Shown here piece after piece: positions 49,524-58,839 of a stretch of DNA of 64,000 nt; positions within the stretch are counted from its first letter, which is position 1, and the number at the start of each line of letters is the position of its first letter. The translations under genes were made by a program, and so were the position numbers. Source of the DNA: Fibrobacter sp. UWB4 (GTDB taxonomy: Bacteria > Fibrobacterota > Fibrobacteria > Fibrobacterales > Fibrobacteraceae); assembly GCF_002210345.1 (NCBI RefSeq), contig NZ_MWQI01000002.1, forward strand, positions 248,001 through 312,000. Reading direction: 5' to 3'. The notes under the pieces are model-generated. The model was not told the DNA's origin. It saw only the letters and a program-made list of their open reading frames with translations, and ran no database searches.

Positions 49524-49560
49524 CACCAGTGGAATTGGCGAATCTGGTCACAGGACCCAG
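49524..49560 (-). promoter_or_regulatory. Possible S15 autoregulatory leader
   Basis: Minus strand: CTGG (49560-49557), ACCAG (49548-49544) and CTGGTG (49529-49524). The middle segment can pair with either the first or the third, giving two exclusive hairpins about 65-100 bases before the rpsO start. S15 is known to repress its own mRNA in several phyla with unrelated structures; the link here is inference. Confidence 0.3.
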
Positions 49561-49597
49561 GCAAAAATGCAATTTGGACTCATATATAGTAAAATTA

Positions 49598-49625
49598 GTT
49601 ACTAGTTACTAGTTAGTAGTTACTA
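49598..49625. repeat. Heptad repeat array, GTTACTA type (four units)
   Basis: GTTACTA, GTTACTA, GTTAGTA, GTTACTA. Related units occur at 12769 and 28662. Confidence 0.85.
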
Positions 49626-49771
49626 GAGATGCTACGAAAAAGCACCTAAAAAAGGGGGGATGGGCTATGGGGTCGGTCGCCTACGGCTCCCTTTGGGGTA
49701 TGGGCTATGAGCTATACCTCAAAGCGAAGCGTGCTCAAAGCACCGCAGGTGCGTGCTCATACCTCAAAGCC

Positions 49772-52700
49772 CTACAAAAACCTCGAAAGTACTTCTTTCA
49801 GCTTGTTGACGTTCACGGGTTTTGCCACATGCTCGTTCATGCCGGCATCCAGAGCGGCCTGCTGGTCATCGGCAAAAGCGTTAGCCGTCATTGCAATGAT
49901 GGGTAGACCTGCAACCAATTCATTGTCCAGCTTACGAATCAGGCGGGTCGCCTCGTAGCCATCCATAACCGGCATCTGGACATCCATCAAGATCAAGTCA
50001 CAATCACCCGGCTGCACATGTTTCATGTACTCCACAGCCTTTTCGCCATCGCATGCCGTCGTGACCTGGATTCCGCAGTCTTCCAGAATTTCCTGGGCAA
50101 TTTCACGGTTCAGTTCGTTATCATCGACCAGCAACACCTTCTTGCCATTAAAATTAATCTTCTTGTCAAACACCGGTGCTTCAGCATGGGCAAAACCAAA
50201 GCTCTGCATCAGTATATTCTTTGCATCGGACAAGAACACTGGTTTACTTACAAAATTATGGATACCCACCTCAAGAGCCTTATCCTCGATATCCGACCAT
50301 TCATAAGCGGACATTACAATCACGAGAATGTCTTGGCCCAGAATTTCACGAAGCATCTTGGTCGTCTTTATGCCATCCATATCCGGCATGCGCCAGTCCA
50401 CGAGGAACGCATCATAGGCAAACCCATCCGCCTTAGCTTTTTCCACTTTTTGCAAAGCATCCGCTCCAGAATAGCAACAATCCACATCGACGCCTAACTC
50501 GCCAAAAAGCTGCGGGAGACTCTTTATACAATCGACATCATCATCAACAACCAGAATTCTCTTGCCTTCCAGTTCCTTGATTTTCATGATTTCATGCCCA
50601 GGCTCAACAAGCTTGAACTTGAAATTCAGAACAACATCAGTTCCTTCATTCACCTTGCTCTTGATATCAATTGAGCCATCCATCATATCGACGATATTCT
50701 TTGTAATCGCCATGCCAAGGCCCGTTCCCTGAATGCCAGAGACCGTCGAGGAATTTACACGAGTAAACGCGTCATAAATTTTCGGCAAGAAATCTTCGCT
50801 CATGCCGATGCCCGAGTCCTTTATTCTAAACTCGTACACTCCGTATCCCGGATCAGAGATTTCCTTCTGTTCAACGGAGAACCAAATTGAACCTCCAGCC
50901 GGAGTATATTTCACGGCATTGGAAATCACGTTCAACAGCACCTGGTTCAGGCGGAGACGATCACAGACAACATTTTCATTGTGGATACCGATGCTATTGG
51001 CAAAGAACTGCAATTTTTTCGCATTGATATCCGCCTGCACAATATCCTTGAGCGTATGGACTATTTCAGGCAGGCGTTCCGGTTTTTCGTTCAGGTTCAA
51101 CTTGCCAGATTCAATACGGCTCATGTCAAGCACATCATTAATCAGCGAAAGCAAGTGGTTCGACGAAAGTTCAATCTTTCCGAGAAATCCCTTGACCTGT
51201 TCCTTGTTGCCAATGTGCATGGTCGCAAGTTCCGTATAGCCAATAATTGCATTCATCGGAGTGCGGATATCGTGGCTCATGTTGTTGAGGAACATCGTCT
51301 TTGCCCTCGATGCAGACTTAGCCATTTCAAGAGCCTGTTCAAGGGCAGCCTGCTGCGCCATTTCCTTGCGGTAAACGACATCGTTGTTAAAGAGGCCAAC
51401 AAGCACACGACGGCTCTTGGACCAGTCGCCCATTTTGGTCACTTTCATGCGATACCATTTGAGACCTTCGCTGGTCACTCGACGATAGTCCTGGAAGAAC
51501 GAATTCTCATGCCGCAAGCGAGCGATAACTTCATCTCGATTAAGCGTCTGAAGAATCGAGTCCACGTCGTCTTTATAAACAATCTTGCGGACATTCTTTT
51601 CACGATCCTTAAAGAAATCTACGCCCTCGCCCGTCTGTTCATCGATAACATCATTAAACTTTCCACCCGTCAGAGAAACGCTAAACAGGCCCGTATCGAT
51701 ATTGACATCGAACACGACTTCGTACTGATCCGAAAGGCTCATGATGCGTTCAATATTTTCCTGGTGTTCCGTTTCAGCACGGTACTGGGCGTCCACTTCA
51801 ACAAAGCCTACGGCAATAAGCTTTGGCGGGACGTCAATCGGTTCAGCCTTTGCAAACACCAAGCGCGTGTACTTGTATTCAGAACCATACAGGTGCCTAA
51901 ATACAATCGTCAGTCGCTTCTGGTGCATCAGCTGTTCAGCCACAATTTCCCTTGAGGCCAGTTTGAAAAGTTTTTCGCGATCATCAGGGTGCGCCATATC
52001 GAGGACAAAAGCCTTAAATACATCTTCAAGCCTGTCACACGAAGCAAAAACATTATTCAACGATTCCCTAATATCTTCACGAACCGCAAGGACTCCGCTA
52101 GACCCGTCAACCAGATTAAAATAGAACAGCGACGAATAGTCTTCCGAAAGGATGTCAATGATTTCAAGGTTCTGCTTCAGGTTGGACTGAATTTCCATCT
52201 GCTTCTTGATTTCTTCATCAACACTGTGCAAGCCAAAAACAATGCCCTTAAGATTGCCGATTTCATCCTTGTCGGCAATAATCTTCATCTGGTAATAGAC
52301 GTCCTTGCCATCAAGCTTGATTCTAAAATTGACATGGACCACGGATTCATCCTTCAACGTCGAAACAAGGCGATCACGGCTAGTCTGTTCACGGAACTGG
52401 AGCTTATCGGAATCACAGACAAGATATTTAAGCAGCAAGTCCATTCTCTTTGCAAAACTCTTTTCCGAAGACCACCCAGGAATAGACTTTAAAAGGATGG
52501 AACTTGCACGGTAAGTCACCACAAAATCTGTCGAAGCGTCATCACCAAGCGTTACGTAGTTCACAAAGTCAAAATCCGAAGCAAGAGATTCAATCACCCT
52601 ATTGTTGCGATCCATTTCCTGACGCTGGGCAATCGCCTTATTGACCTCGGAATCAATATTTTCAACGGCCACAATCACATGATTTTCATCTTTACTGGAC

Positions 52701-53968
52701 TTAATAGCCTTCATCCTATAGAACTGAGGAACACCGTCAATAACAAGCCTGTATTCGACAGCTGCACTAGCGCTTTCTTCAAGACGCTTGAGGAAAGCTC
52801 CCTTTTCCATAAAATGCATGACGACTTCAAGATCGTCCTCGTAAAGGTTATGCCGCAAGCTCGCGATGGACTCAAAGAAGAAATCCCGCCCATTCACCTC
52901 TTCGTGCAACTTGCTCATAAGCGTATCGGCATGGAACGTATCAAACGTATCATCCAGGACGTTCACATAGAAAATGCACTCGTAAGTTCCACTCAAGGCA
53001 TCGGCAATTTCGGAATACTCATTCTTCTCGGCTTCTGCCATCCGGCGGGCATTCCACACCATGCGCAACAGGTACAACAGGATAACAAGCAACTCAATTG
53101 CAGAAATCCCTATATAGAACCTGCGAATTTTATCAACGCGGGCAAAAGCAATATTTTCATTGACATACAGAATCTGGGACCAGCAACCACCGAAAAGCGG
53201 TAACGCCACCAAAAGTTTCGCTTCATCCGAAGATTCCTCTCCGTATGCCATATGGGCCGCCCCGCCCTTAATTACCGCTGCCGCCCACTCGTCAAGCGAA
53301 TACCCGCTCTTCGGCTTGAGCGTCCTAACAAAATCATTGAAATTCTTCCACTTTCCCGTTTTTTCGACAACAAAGGATCCATCGCGACGATCCACTACAA
53401 TCAGAGATGTTTTCCCCTTAAACGCATTGGTGGCAACATAGTTATACAACGACTTGATTTCAGAGACAGCGGAAAGCATGGCCACCACCTGCCCCCTACG
53501 ACGGACAGGCACAAGCTGTTCAAACACGATATTTTCGGAATGAACCACATCGCGGCCAACCTTAGAGACATACGGCTTGGGTGATACAATTTTTTTATAG
53601 TTCTCTATATAAGAGGAATCGAAAACAACCGCATGGTCTGCAATAATATGGCCATCGGGTAAATAAAGACGGGCGGCTGACACTAACGGTCCGATACGCG
53701 AACCACGAACCAAGCGCACCATGTTTTCCGATAGCAGGTTTTCTTCCATCCCCACCACAGTCGAAATGTTAGACAGAGCACTTAAAAGCGAACGGCCCAA
53801 AAAGCCCATCTTGGCTTCAGAAGCATAAGCGACTTCATCCAGGGAATCCCAGCTATCATCAATTGCTTTTCTGTTTATGTACAAAAAAGAGACATTCGTT
53901 ACAATAAACAAAAACGCAACCAAAAGCAGCGATACGATTAAATTTCGTTTAAAAAAATGATCATTCAT
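49772..53968 (-). CDS. Hybrid sensor histidine kinase with two receiver domains
   Basis: A 1398-residue membrane kinase. A first membrane helix (11-33), an extracytoplasmic Cache-like sensor (about 34-285) and a second helix (about 288-306) are followed by a long cytoplasmic stretch (310-880) that appears to hold four PAS-like repeats; FYVNVLDDTF, NYVTLGDDAS, FYFNLVDGSS and VFDVNIDTG each mark one. Then HisKA (H901 in SHDIRTPMNAIIGY), HATPase (N box NVISNAVKY near 1014, G boxes DSGIGM and GTGLGMAI) and two receivers: REC1 1136-1255 (D1191 in LVDWRMPDMDG) and REC2 1276-1398 (D1329 in LMDVQMPVMDG), both with KP. No HPt domain or output regulator is encoded nearby. A single-gene unit. Confidence 0.92.
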   Translation of the reverse strand: MNDHFFKRNLIVSLLLVAFLFIVTNVSFLYINRKAIDDSWDSLDEVAYASEAKMGFLGRSLLSALSNISTVVGMEENLLSENMVRLVRGSRIGPLVSAARLYLPDGHIIADHAVVFDSSYIENYKKIVSPKPYVSKVGRDVVHSENIVFEQLVPVRRRGQVVAMLSAVSEIKSLYNYVATNAFKGKTSLIVVDRRDGSFVVEKTGKWKNFNDFVRTLKPKSGYSLDEWAAAVIKGGAAHMAYGEESSDEAKLLVALPLFGGCWSQILYVNENIAFARVDKIRRFYIGISAIELLVILLYLLRMVWNARRMAEAEKNEYSEIADALSGTYECIFYVNVLDDTFDTFHADTLMSKLHEEVNGRDFFFESIASLRHNLYEDDLEVVMHFMEKGAFLKRLEESASAAVEYRLVIDGVPQFYRMKAIKSSKDENHVIVAVENIDSEVNKAIAQRQEMDRNNRVIESLASDFDFVNYVTLGDDASTDFVVTYRASSILLKSIPGWSSEKSFAKRMDLLLKYLVCDSDKLQFREQTSRDRLVSTLKDESVVHVNFRIKLDGKDVYYQMKIIADKDEIGNLKGIVFGLHSVDEEIKKQMEIQSNLKQNLEIIDILSEDYSSLFYFNLVDGSSGVLAVREDIRESLNNVFASCDRLEDVFKAFVLDMAHPDDREKLFKLASREIVAEQLMHQKRLTIVFRHLYGSEYKYTRLVFAKAEPIDVPPKLIAVGFVEVDAQYRAETEHQENIERIMSLSDQYEVVFDVNIDTGLFSVSLTGGKFNDVIDEQTGEGVDFFKDREKNVRKIVYKDDVDSILQTLNRDEVIARLRHENSFFQDYRRVTSEGLKWYRMKVTKMGDWSKSRRVLVGLFNNDVVYRKEMAQQAALEQALEMAKSASRAKTMFLNNMSHDIRTPMNAIIGYTELATMHIGNKEQVKGFLGKIELSSNHLLSLINDVLDMSRIESGKLNLNEKPERLPEIVHTLKDIVQADINAKKLQFFANSIGIHNENVVCDRLRLNQVLLNVISNAVKYTPAGGSIWFSVEQKEISDPGYGVYEFRIKDSGIGMSEDFLPKIYDAFTRVNSSTVSGIQGTGLGMAITKNIVDMMDGSIDIKSKVNEGTDVVLNFKFKLVEPGHEIMKIKELEGKRILVVDDDVDCIKSLPQLFGELGVDVDCCYSGADALQKVEKAKADGFAYDAFLVDWRMPDMDGIKTTKMLREILGQDILVIVMSAYEWSDIEDKALEVGIHNFVSKPVFLSDAKNILMQSFGFAHAEAPVFDKKINFNGKKVLLVDDNELNREIAQEILEDCGIQVTTACDGEKAVEYMKHVQPGDCDLILMDVQMPVMDGYEATRLIRKLDNELVAGLPIIAMTANAFADDQQAALDAGMNEHVAKPVNVNKLKEVLSRFL

Positions 53969-54127
53969 AAGTTTTTTGTAACATTTCAGGATATATTATA
54001 CATTTTACAACGCAAAACTGAGGGGAAATTCTCAAAAAAATACAGCATTAGCCATTTTTTTTGCTAAAACGTGTTTTTTTTCACAAAAAGATGTTCGTAA
54101 GAAATCAAATCTTTATACATTGACGAT

Positions 54128-55681
54128 ATGAAAATATTAACGAAATTATTTCTCTTCCTGGCATTTTTAACCGCATTTTCACTTGCCGACACAACAGCCG
54201 TTGTCGCTCCGGTAAAAAAAGATTCCACAAAAGCTGAAATCTCCGCGCCCAAGAAACAGGCGGTCTGGATCAAGCTCGAAGGCGACGTTGACCCCGCCAT
54301 GTACGAATTCTGTGCGCGAGCCATCGGCGAAGCCATCGAGAAGAAGCCCGACTACATAGTCTTTGAAATCAACACGTTCGGCGGTCGACTCGATGCAGCC
54401 TTCGACCTCGTCGATACCATCATGGCGGTCAAGGGTCCCGAAACAATCGCCCTCGTGAAAAAGAAGGCCATCAGCGCAGGCAGCCTCATCGCCCTTGCCT
54501 GCAAAAAGCTCTACATGCTCGAAGCGACAACGATTGGCGACTGCGCCCCGATTGTCCAAGGTGGCGACGGCACTCCGCAAATCGTAGGCGAAAAAATCCA
54601 GTCTCCGCTCCGCGCCAAGTTCCGAAACCTCGCCCAGCGCAACGGTTACCCAGAACTGTTGGCCTCCTCGTTTGTAACGCCAGAACTAGAGGTTCTCGAA
54701 CTCACCGCCAAGCTCGACAAAGGCAAAGCGACCGAACGCGACACGACGCTTATTATCGAAGGCAAGAAATTCGCCGTACTCGACAGTAACGAAAAGAAAT
54801 TCTGGGGTTCGCCCAAGATTCTCGTGAAGGAAGGCGAACTTTTGACCATGACCGACAAGGAAGCCGAAGAACTCGGATTTTCCAGAGGCACGTTCAAGAA
54901 CCGCGAAGACTTTGAAACAAAGCTCGCTATCGAACGCAAAAGTGAAGTCGAAACGAACACGGGCGAAAAAATCGCAAGCGCCATCGCCGCCATCTCGGGC
55001 ATTCTCCTAATTCTTGGTTTCGGCGCCCTTTACATAGAATTCAAGACGCCCGGATTTGGAATGTTCGGTATTATCGGCATCATCTTAATCGGCATCGTCT
55101 TCTTCGGGCAGTTCGCGCCGCAGCTTGACGGCTACTTCCCGGCCATCCTGCTTGTAGCGGGCGTGATTCTATTCCTCGTCGAGATATTCGTCATGCCGGG
55201 CACATTCCTGTTCGGCATCGGCGGCATCGCCTGTATGATTATCGCACTTATCATGAGCTTTGATACGGCAAACATCCCGGAATACGTCCCCGAAGCAGTC
55301 GAAACGACATTCGACGCAACGCCATGGCTATTCGGGCTATTCTTCGTCCTCGGGAGTGCAGCCGTTGCACTCATCATCCCGATTGCGGCAAGCAAGTACC
55401 TGATTCCGCTTTTACCCGAAGGCTGGACCCCGATGCTCAAGACCGACATGGAAACAGCTGTCTCCCCGACCGAAGATGTGCAGGAAGTCGCTATTGGCAC
55501 GGTCGGAACCGCCAAAACATTCCTACGCCCTGTAGGCCAGGCAAGCTTTACCATGCCGGATGGAAGCACCAAGCTTTTTGACGTGCAGACTCACGGCGAG
55601 ATCATCGAAGCCGGAGAAAAAGTCAAGATAGAAGCAATACAGGAAGGTCATATATGGGTTTCTCGTGTCATCCCCGCGTAG
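54128..55681 (+). CDS. nfeD: NfeD-family membrane serine protease
   Basis: A 517-residue long-form NfeD. A signal peptide (LTKLFLFLAFLTAFSLA) precedes a ClpP/SppA-like serine protease domain (about 45-225) with the FEINTFGGRLDAA oxyanion strand and Ser116 in KKAISAGSLIALA. Four or so membrane segments (about 280-420) and a C-terminal OB-fold (440-515, GTVGTAKTFLRPVGQASF) complete the usual architecture. NfeD proteins act with flotillin/stomatin-type scaffolds, and floA follows 117 bp downstream, which supports that pairing. The stop codon lies within a GTCATCCCCGC palindrome, which therefore supplies the last codons. Confidence 0.92.
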   Translation: MKILTKLFLFLAFLTAFSLADTTAVVAPVKKDSTKAEISAPKKQAVWIKLEGDVDPAMYEFCARAIGEAIEKKPDYIVFEINTFGGRLDAAFDLVDTIMAVKGPETIALVKKKAISAGSLIALACKKLYMLEATTIGDCAPIVQGGDGTPQIVGEKIQSPLRAKFRNLAQRNGYPELLASSFVTPELEVLELTAKLDKGKATERDTTLIIEGKKFAVLDSNEKKFWGSPKILVKEGELLTMTDKEAEELGFSRGTFKNREDFETKLAIERKSEVETNTGEKIASAIAAISGILLILGFGALYIEFKTPGFGMFGIIGIILIGIVFFGQFAPQLDGYFPAILLVAGVILFLVEIFVMPGTFLFGIGGIACMIIALIMSFDTANIPEYVPEAVETTFDATPWLFGLFFVLGSAAVALIIPIAASKYLIPLLPEGWTPMLKTDMETAVSPTEDVQEVAIGTVGTAKTFLRPVGQASFTMPDGSTKLFDVQTHGEIIEAGEKVKIEAIQEGHIWVSRVIPA

Positions 55682-55738
55682 GCGGGGATCTCCTATCCAA
55701 TAAAAAAAAGGAGATGCCCGCTCGGTGGCGGGCATGAC
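55667..55738. repeat. Inverted pair of palindromic repeats between nfeD and floA
   Basis: GTCATCCCCGCGTAGGCGGG with GATCTCC (55667-55693) and, reversed, GGAGATGCCCGCTCGGTGGC with GGGCATGAC (55710-55738), separated by 16 A-rich bases. Each is a palindrome and the two are also complementary. The nfeD stop TAG (55679-55681) lies in the first loop. Confidence 0.85.
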
Positions 55739-55798
55739 AAGAAAAAACAGGCATGACAAAAAATTTAAAACAAAAACATACAACTTGGAGAAAAACAA

Positions 55799-56773
55799 AT
55801 GGATACTCTTCTCACCGTTGGCATTATCATTGCCGCCATCGTCGTCATCATCATTCTCGCCTTTATCGGCAAGTTCTTTAGCCTCTGGCTCCAGGCCTTG
55901 TTCTCCAAGGCAAACGTGAGCATCTTCCAGCTCATCGGTATGCGTCTCCGTAAGGTGCCGCCGCAGGTCATCGTGGAAGCTCGAATTCTCAGCTGCAAGG
56001 CCGGCCTCCCGGTGGACACCAACTTGCTCGAAGCCCACTACCTCTCCCGCGGTAACGTGCTCCGCGTGATCCAGGCTCTCATCGCCGCCAACAAGGCAAA
56101 CATCAAACTCGACTTCAAGGAAGCCGCAGCAATTGACCTTGCAGGCCGTAACGTGCTCGAAGCCGTGCAGATGTCCGTGAACCCGAAGGTCATCGAAACC
56201 CCGAAGGTCTCCGCCGTGGCTCTCGACGGTATTCAGCTCCACGCCATTACCCGAATCACCGTGCGCGCCAGCATCCAGAAACTCGTCGGTGGCGCCGGCG
56301 AAGAAACGGTCGTCGCCCGCGTTGGCGAAGGCATCGTATCTTCCATCGGTTCTGCACAGAGCCACAAGGAAGTGCTCGAAAACCCGAACATGATTTCCAA
56401 GAAGGTGCTCGCCTCCGGCCTTGACGCTGGTACGGCATTCGAAATCCTCTCCATCGACATTGCTGATGTGGACGTGGGCCAGAACATCGGTGCTATCCTT
56501 GAAACCGACCGTGCCGAAGCCGACAAGAAGATTGCTCAGGCCAAGGCAGAAGAACGCCGCGCCATGGCTTTCGCCGCCGAACAGGAAATGAAGGCTAAGG
56601 TGATGGAAATGAAGGCAAAGCTTGTAGAAGCCGAAGCCCAGATCCCGATGGCCATGGCAACCGCACTGCGCGAAGGAAAGCTCGGCGTAATGGATTACTA
56701 CAATCTCAAGAACATCGAAGCCGATACACAGATGCGTAAAGAAATCGGTTCTGCGCCGGAAGCAAGCAAGTAA
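55799..56773 (+). CDS. floA: Flotillin-like protein FloA
   Basis: A 324-residue FloA, a scaffold of functional membrane microdomains. A hydrophobic N-terminal hairpin/helix (5-28) is followed by an SPFH domain (about 35-230) and a helical Ala/Glu-rich region (230-300, with repeats such as [20 protein letters not shown]). GMRLRKVPP and [15 protein letters not shown] are family markers. GGAG lies 8 nt upstream of the ATG. With nfeD upstream it forms the nfeD-floA pair known in Bacillus. The gene for a membrane winged-helix protein starts 22 bp later. Confidence 0.94.
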   Translation: MDTLLTVGIIIAAIVVIIILAFIGKFFSLWLQALFSKANVSIFQLIGMRLRKVPPQVIVEARILSCKAGLPVDTNLLEAHYLSRGNVLRVIQALIAANKANIKLDFKEAAAIDLAGRNVLEAVQMSVNPKVIETPKVSAVALDGIQLHAITRITVRASIQKLVGGAGEETVVARVGEGIVSSIGSAQSHKEVLENPNMISKKVLASGLDAGTAFEILSIDIADVDVGQNIGAILETDRAEADKKIAQAKAEERRAMAFAAEQEMKAKVMEMKAKLVEAEAQIPMAMATALREGKLGVMDYYNLKNIEADTQMRKEIGSAPEASK

Positions 56774-56795
56774 TTTGACCAGAAGGGTTTAGCCC

Positions 56796-57644
56796 ATGGA
56801 ATCATTACTCATATTCATTGCGATTTTCGTCATCGATGCGCTGATCAAAAGGGCTAATGCGAAGAAGAAGTCCGAACAGCAGCAACAGCATGCTCCAACG
56901 GACGATTCGATGCAAGAGTTCGAAGAAGAACGTGATGACGAAAATTTCGACGAAAACGAGGACTCCCCACCCGAGACCAAGCCTTTCGCCGCTCGCAAAC
57001 TGCAAGAGTACATCAAGCAGTTTGAAGAAGCGCAGCGAGAAGCAGCCCAGGGAACAATGGAATCCCCGATGCCGCCCCCCATTCCCGAAAGCCACCATCG
57101 CATGGGCAACCATGTGACGATGCGGGAAGTTGCAGAAAACATCATTCAGCTAGACGTTATCGATATCGAATACCTGATGGATGAATTTGGAATGTCCAAA
57201 GGAAGCGCTATCGAAATGATAAACTTGCTGCAACAGCACCGCATTATCGGGCACGACATGGGCGAAGGGGAATACGATGTCCTCGTGCAAGATATCACCG
57301 AACTCAACAACCTGCTAGCGCACGAGCAGAAAGCGGAAGTTTTTGTCCAAGCGGCAACAACCACGCCCAAGCCAAGCGCATCAACGGCAGCAAGCGATAA
57401 GCAGAACCAGCTGAAGATTCTCGAAGAACGCGCCCGCAGGGCACGAGAAGAAGCCGTCGCCATAGCCCGCCAAAGCGATATCGAAAACGGCTATTCAGAA
57501 GAACCTAGCGAAAGTGCAGACCTGCTCAACAAGCGCACCGTTGTGCGCTCGATAAGCAGGGAAAGCGTCCGACGCGGATTCATCTGGGGAAAGATTATCG
57601 ATGAGCCTCGCTTCAAAAAGCGCTGGACGGCTCTAAGCAGGTAA
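56796..57644 (+). CDS. Membrane-anchored protein with FtsK-gamma-like winged helix
   Basis: A 282-residue protein I cannot assign to a named family. An N-terminal hydrophobic helix (3-17) is followed by a Gln/Glu/Asp-rich linker (25-70), a short helix, a Met/Pro spacer (PMPPPIPES) and a domain at about 108-168. The last reads IDIEYLMDEFGMSKGSAIEM then INLLQQHRIIGHD, the pattern of the DNA-binding FtsK gamma winged helix. A coiled coil (205-235) and a basic tail follow. It is third in the nfeD-floA unit, 22 bp after floA, and is followed by a terminator. A role linking membrane microdomains to DNA is inference. Confidence 0.72.
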   Translation: MESLLIFIAIFVIDALIKRANAKKKSEQQQQHAPTDDSMQEFEEERDDENFDENEDSPPETKPFAARKLQEYIKQFEEAQREAAQGTMESPMPPPIPESHHRMGNHVTMREVAENIIQLDVIDIEYLMDEFGMSKGSAIEMINLLQQHRIIGHDMGEGEYDVLVQDITELNNLLAHEQKAEVFVQAATTTPKPSASTAASDKQNQLKILEERARRAREEAVAIARQSDIENGYSEEPSESADLLNKRTVVRSISRESVRRGFIWGKIIDEPRFKKRWTALSR

Positions 57645-57706
57645 TTCGCGCAACATTTCGATGGATTAAGCAGTCGAACGCGCGACCTCTCGAAATCATA
57701 CAATTC

Positions 57707-57737
57707 ATCCCGGACGGTTCCACCGCCCGGGATTTTT
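57707..57737 (+). terminator. Terminator of the nfeD-floA unit
   Basis: ATCCCGG...CCGGGAT stem extended by inner GC pairs, followed by TTTTT. The rest of 57645-57805 holds no gene; 57748-57798 includes a CATGCTTCGACGATGCTCAGC segment like dispersed repeats in many bacteria. Confidence 0.8.
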
Positions 57738-57805
57738 GCAACCGATGGAGATGGCGGACCATGCTTCGACGATGCTCAGCACAGGAGTCCACCATGACAT
57801 GCACA

Positions 57806-57843
57806 AAAACACAAAACCCCCGATCTTTCGATCGAGGGTTTTG
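57806..57843 (-). terminator. Terminator of tRNA-Asn
   Basis: Minus strand: AAAACCCTCGATC-GAAA-GATCGGGGGTTTT then GTGTTTTT, directly after the tRNA. Confidence 0.9.
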
Positions 57844-57845
57844 AG

Positions 57846-57918
57846 CTGCTTCACTTGGACTCGAACCAAGGACAACGCGATTAACAGTCGCGGGCTCTAC
57901 CAACTGAGCTATGAAGCA
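57846..57918 (-). tRNA. tRNA-Asn (anticodon GTT)
   Basis: A full cloverleaf on the minus strand: 7-bp acceptor stem TGCTTCA/TGAAGCA, D arm GCTC-AGTTGGTAGA-GC, anticodon stem CGCGA/TCGCG with loop CTGTTAA, variable loop TTGTC, T arm CTTGG-TTCGAGT-CCAAG and discriminator G. The 3' CCA is not encoded. The anticodon GTT reads Asn codons AAC/AAT. Own promoter and terminator make it a single-gene unit. Confidence 0.97.
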
Positions 57919-57930
57919 TCGACGGGTCCA

Positions 57931-57959
57931 AATATAGATGTTTTTTATTCTTTTGTCAA
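57931..57959 (-). promoter_or_regulatory. Sigma-70 promoter of tRNA-Asn
   Basis: Minus strand: TTGACA (57959-57954), 17-bp spacer, TATATT (57936-57931). The -10 ends 13 bases before the mature 5' end (57918). A near-consensus promoter in an AT-rich gap. Confidence 0.85.
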
Positions 57960-58009
57960 GGCATTAAGGCTAAAAAATTTCTTTTTTTGCGATTGGCGCT
58001 GGAGCATTA

Positions 58010-58837
58010 TTAGAGTTCCCGGCTACGCATCAAGGCTATTTCTGCGGCATACCCAGGCAACTCGTTCGGAGTCTCCAGATAGAACGGAAGTCCCTTCAAC
58101 GCCGGGTGGTTCACGACATTCACAAGAGCCTCAAGCCCGATATTTCCGCCACCAATGACTTCATGACGGTCCTTATGGCTGCCCATCATGTTCTTGCTGT
58201 CATTCAAGTGAATCGCACACAAGCGCTTTAGCCCAATCACTTTGTCAAATTCAGCAAGAACATCGTCCAAGTGGTTCACGATATCGTAGCCGCCATCAAA
58301 AACATGGCAAGTATCCAGGCAGACACCAACCTTATCATCAAGTTCTACGCAGTCAATAATCCGGCGCAACTCTTCAAATGTACGCCCGACTTCGCTCCCC
58401 TTCCCCGCCATCGTTTCCAGAAGCACTTTAGTCTTCAAGTCTTTATGCAGAATATTGTTCAAATGCCGAGCAATAAGATCGATGCCGACATCAACACCCT
58501 GCTTTACATGGCTGCCTGGATGGAAGTTGTACATCGCATGCGGGAAATGGTCCATGCGATACAAGTCATCCTTCATGACATCCTGAGCATACTGCCTCAG
58601 CGATGGATCTGCAGCACAGGCGTTCAATGTGTATGGGGCATGTGCCAAAATCGGGGCAAAGCCATGCGCATCCATAAACGAGTTCAACGCTTCCGCATCG
58701 GCCTTGTCAAAAGGCTTTGCAGCGCCGCCACGCGGATTACGTGTAAAGAACTGGAATGTATCGGCTCCAATGGAAAGAGCGGTCTCGCCCATCGCCAAAA
58801 AGCCACCAGAAGAGGACAAATGACAACCGATATGCAT
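58010..58837 (-). CDS. nfo: Endonuclease IV (AP endonuclease)
   Basis: A 275-residue AP endonuclease that cleaves 5' of abasic sites in base-excision repair. A TIM barrel with three zinc ions: [11 protein letters not shown] at the start, the ligand-bearing [42 protein letters not shown] and [18 protein letters not shown], all conserved. Length is normal. The adjacent beta-barrel gene ends 2 bp before the start on the same strand, so the two are likely co-transcribed, though not functionally related. Confidence 0.96.
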   Translation of the reverse strand: MHIGCHLSSSGGFLAMGETALSIGADTFQFFTRNPRGGAAKPFDKADAEALNSFMDAHGFAPILAHAPYTLNACAADPSLRQYAQDVMKDDLYRMDHFPHAMYNFHPGSHVKQGVDVGIDLIARHLNNILHKDLKTKVLLETMAGKGSEVGRTFEELRRIIDCVELDDKVGVCLDTCHVFDGGYDIVNHLDDVLAEFDKVIGLKRLCAIHLNDSKNMMGSHKDRHEVIGGGNIGLEALVNVVNHPALKGLPFYLETPNELPGYAAEIALMRSREL

Positions 58838-58839
58838 AA

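Larger units (their letters stand above)
49458..49771. other. 314-bp non-coding region upstream of rpsO
   Basis: From rpsO outward: the leader with pairing segments (49524-49560); a TATATA stretch (49582-49587) that may be a -10 element, although I find no convincing -35; a GTTACTA heptad array (49598-49625); and a segment with GGGCTATG/GAGCTAT units and a direct repeat of ATACCTCAAAGC (about 49715 and 49759) that runs into the hybrid kinase stop codon. No gene is visible. Confidence 0.65.

Noticed and set aside
57660-57700. Possible tRNA remnant (GCAGTCGAACGCGCGACC)
   Set aside because: It contains a TTCGA-like loop on the minus strand, but no T-arm, acceptor or anticodon stem can be drawn.
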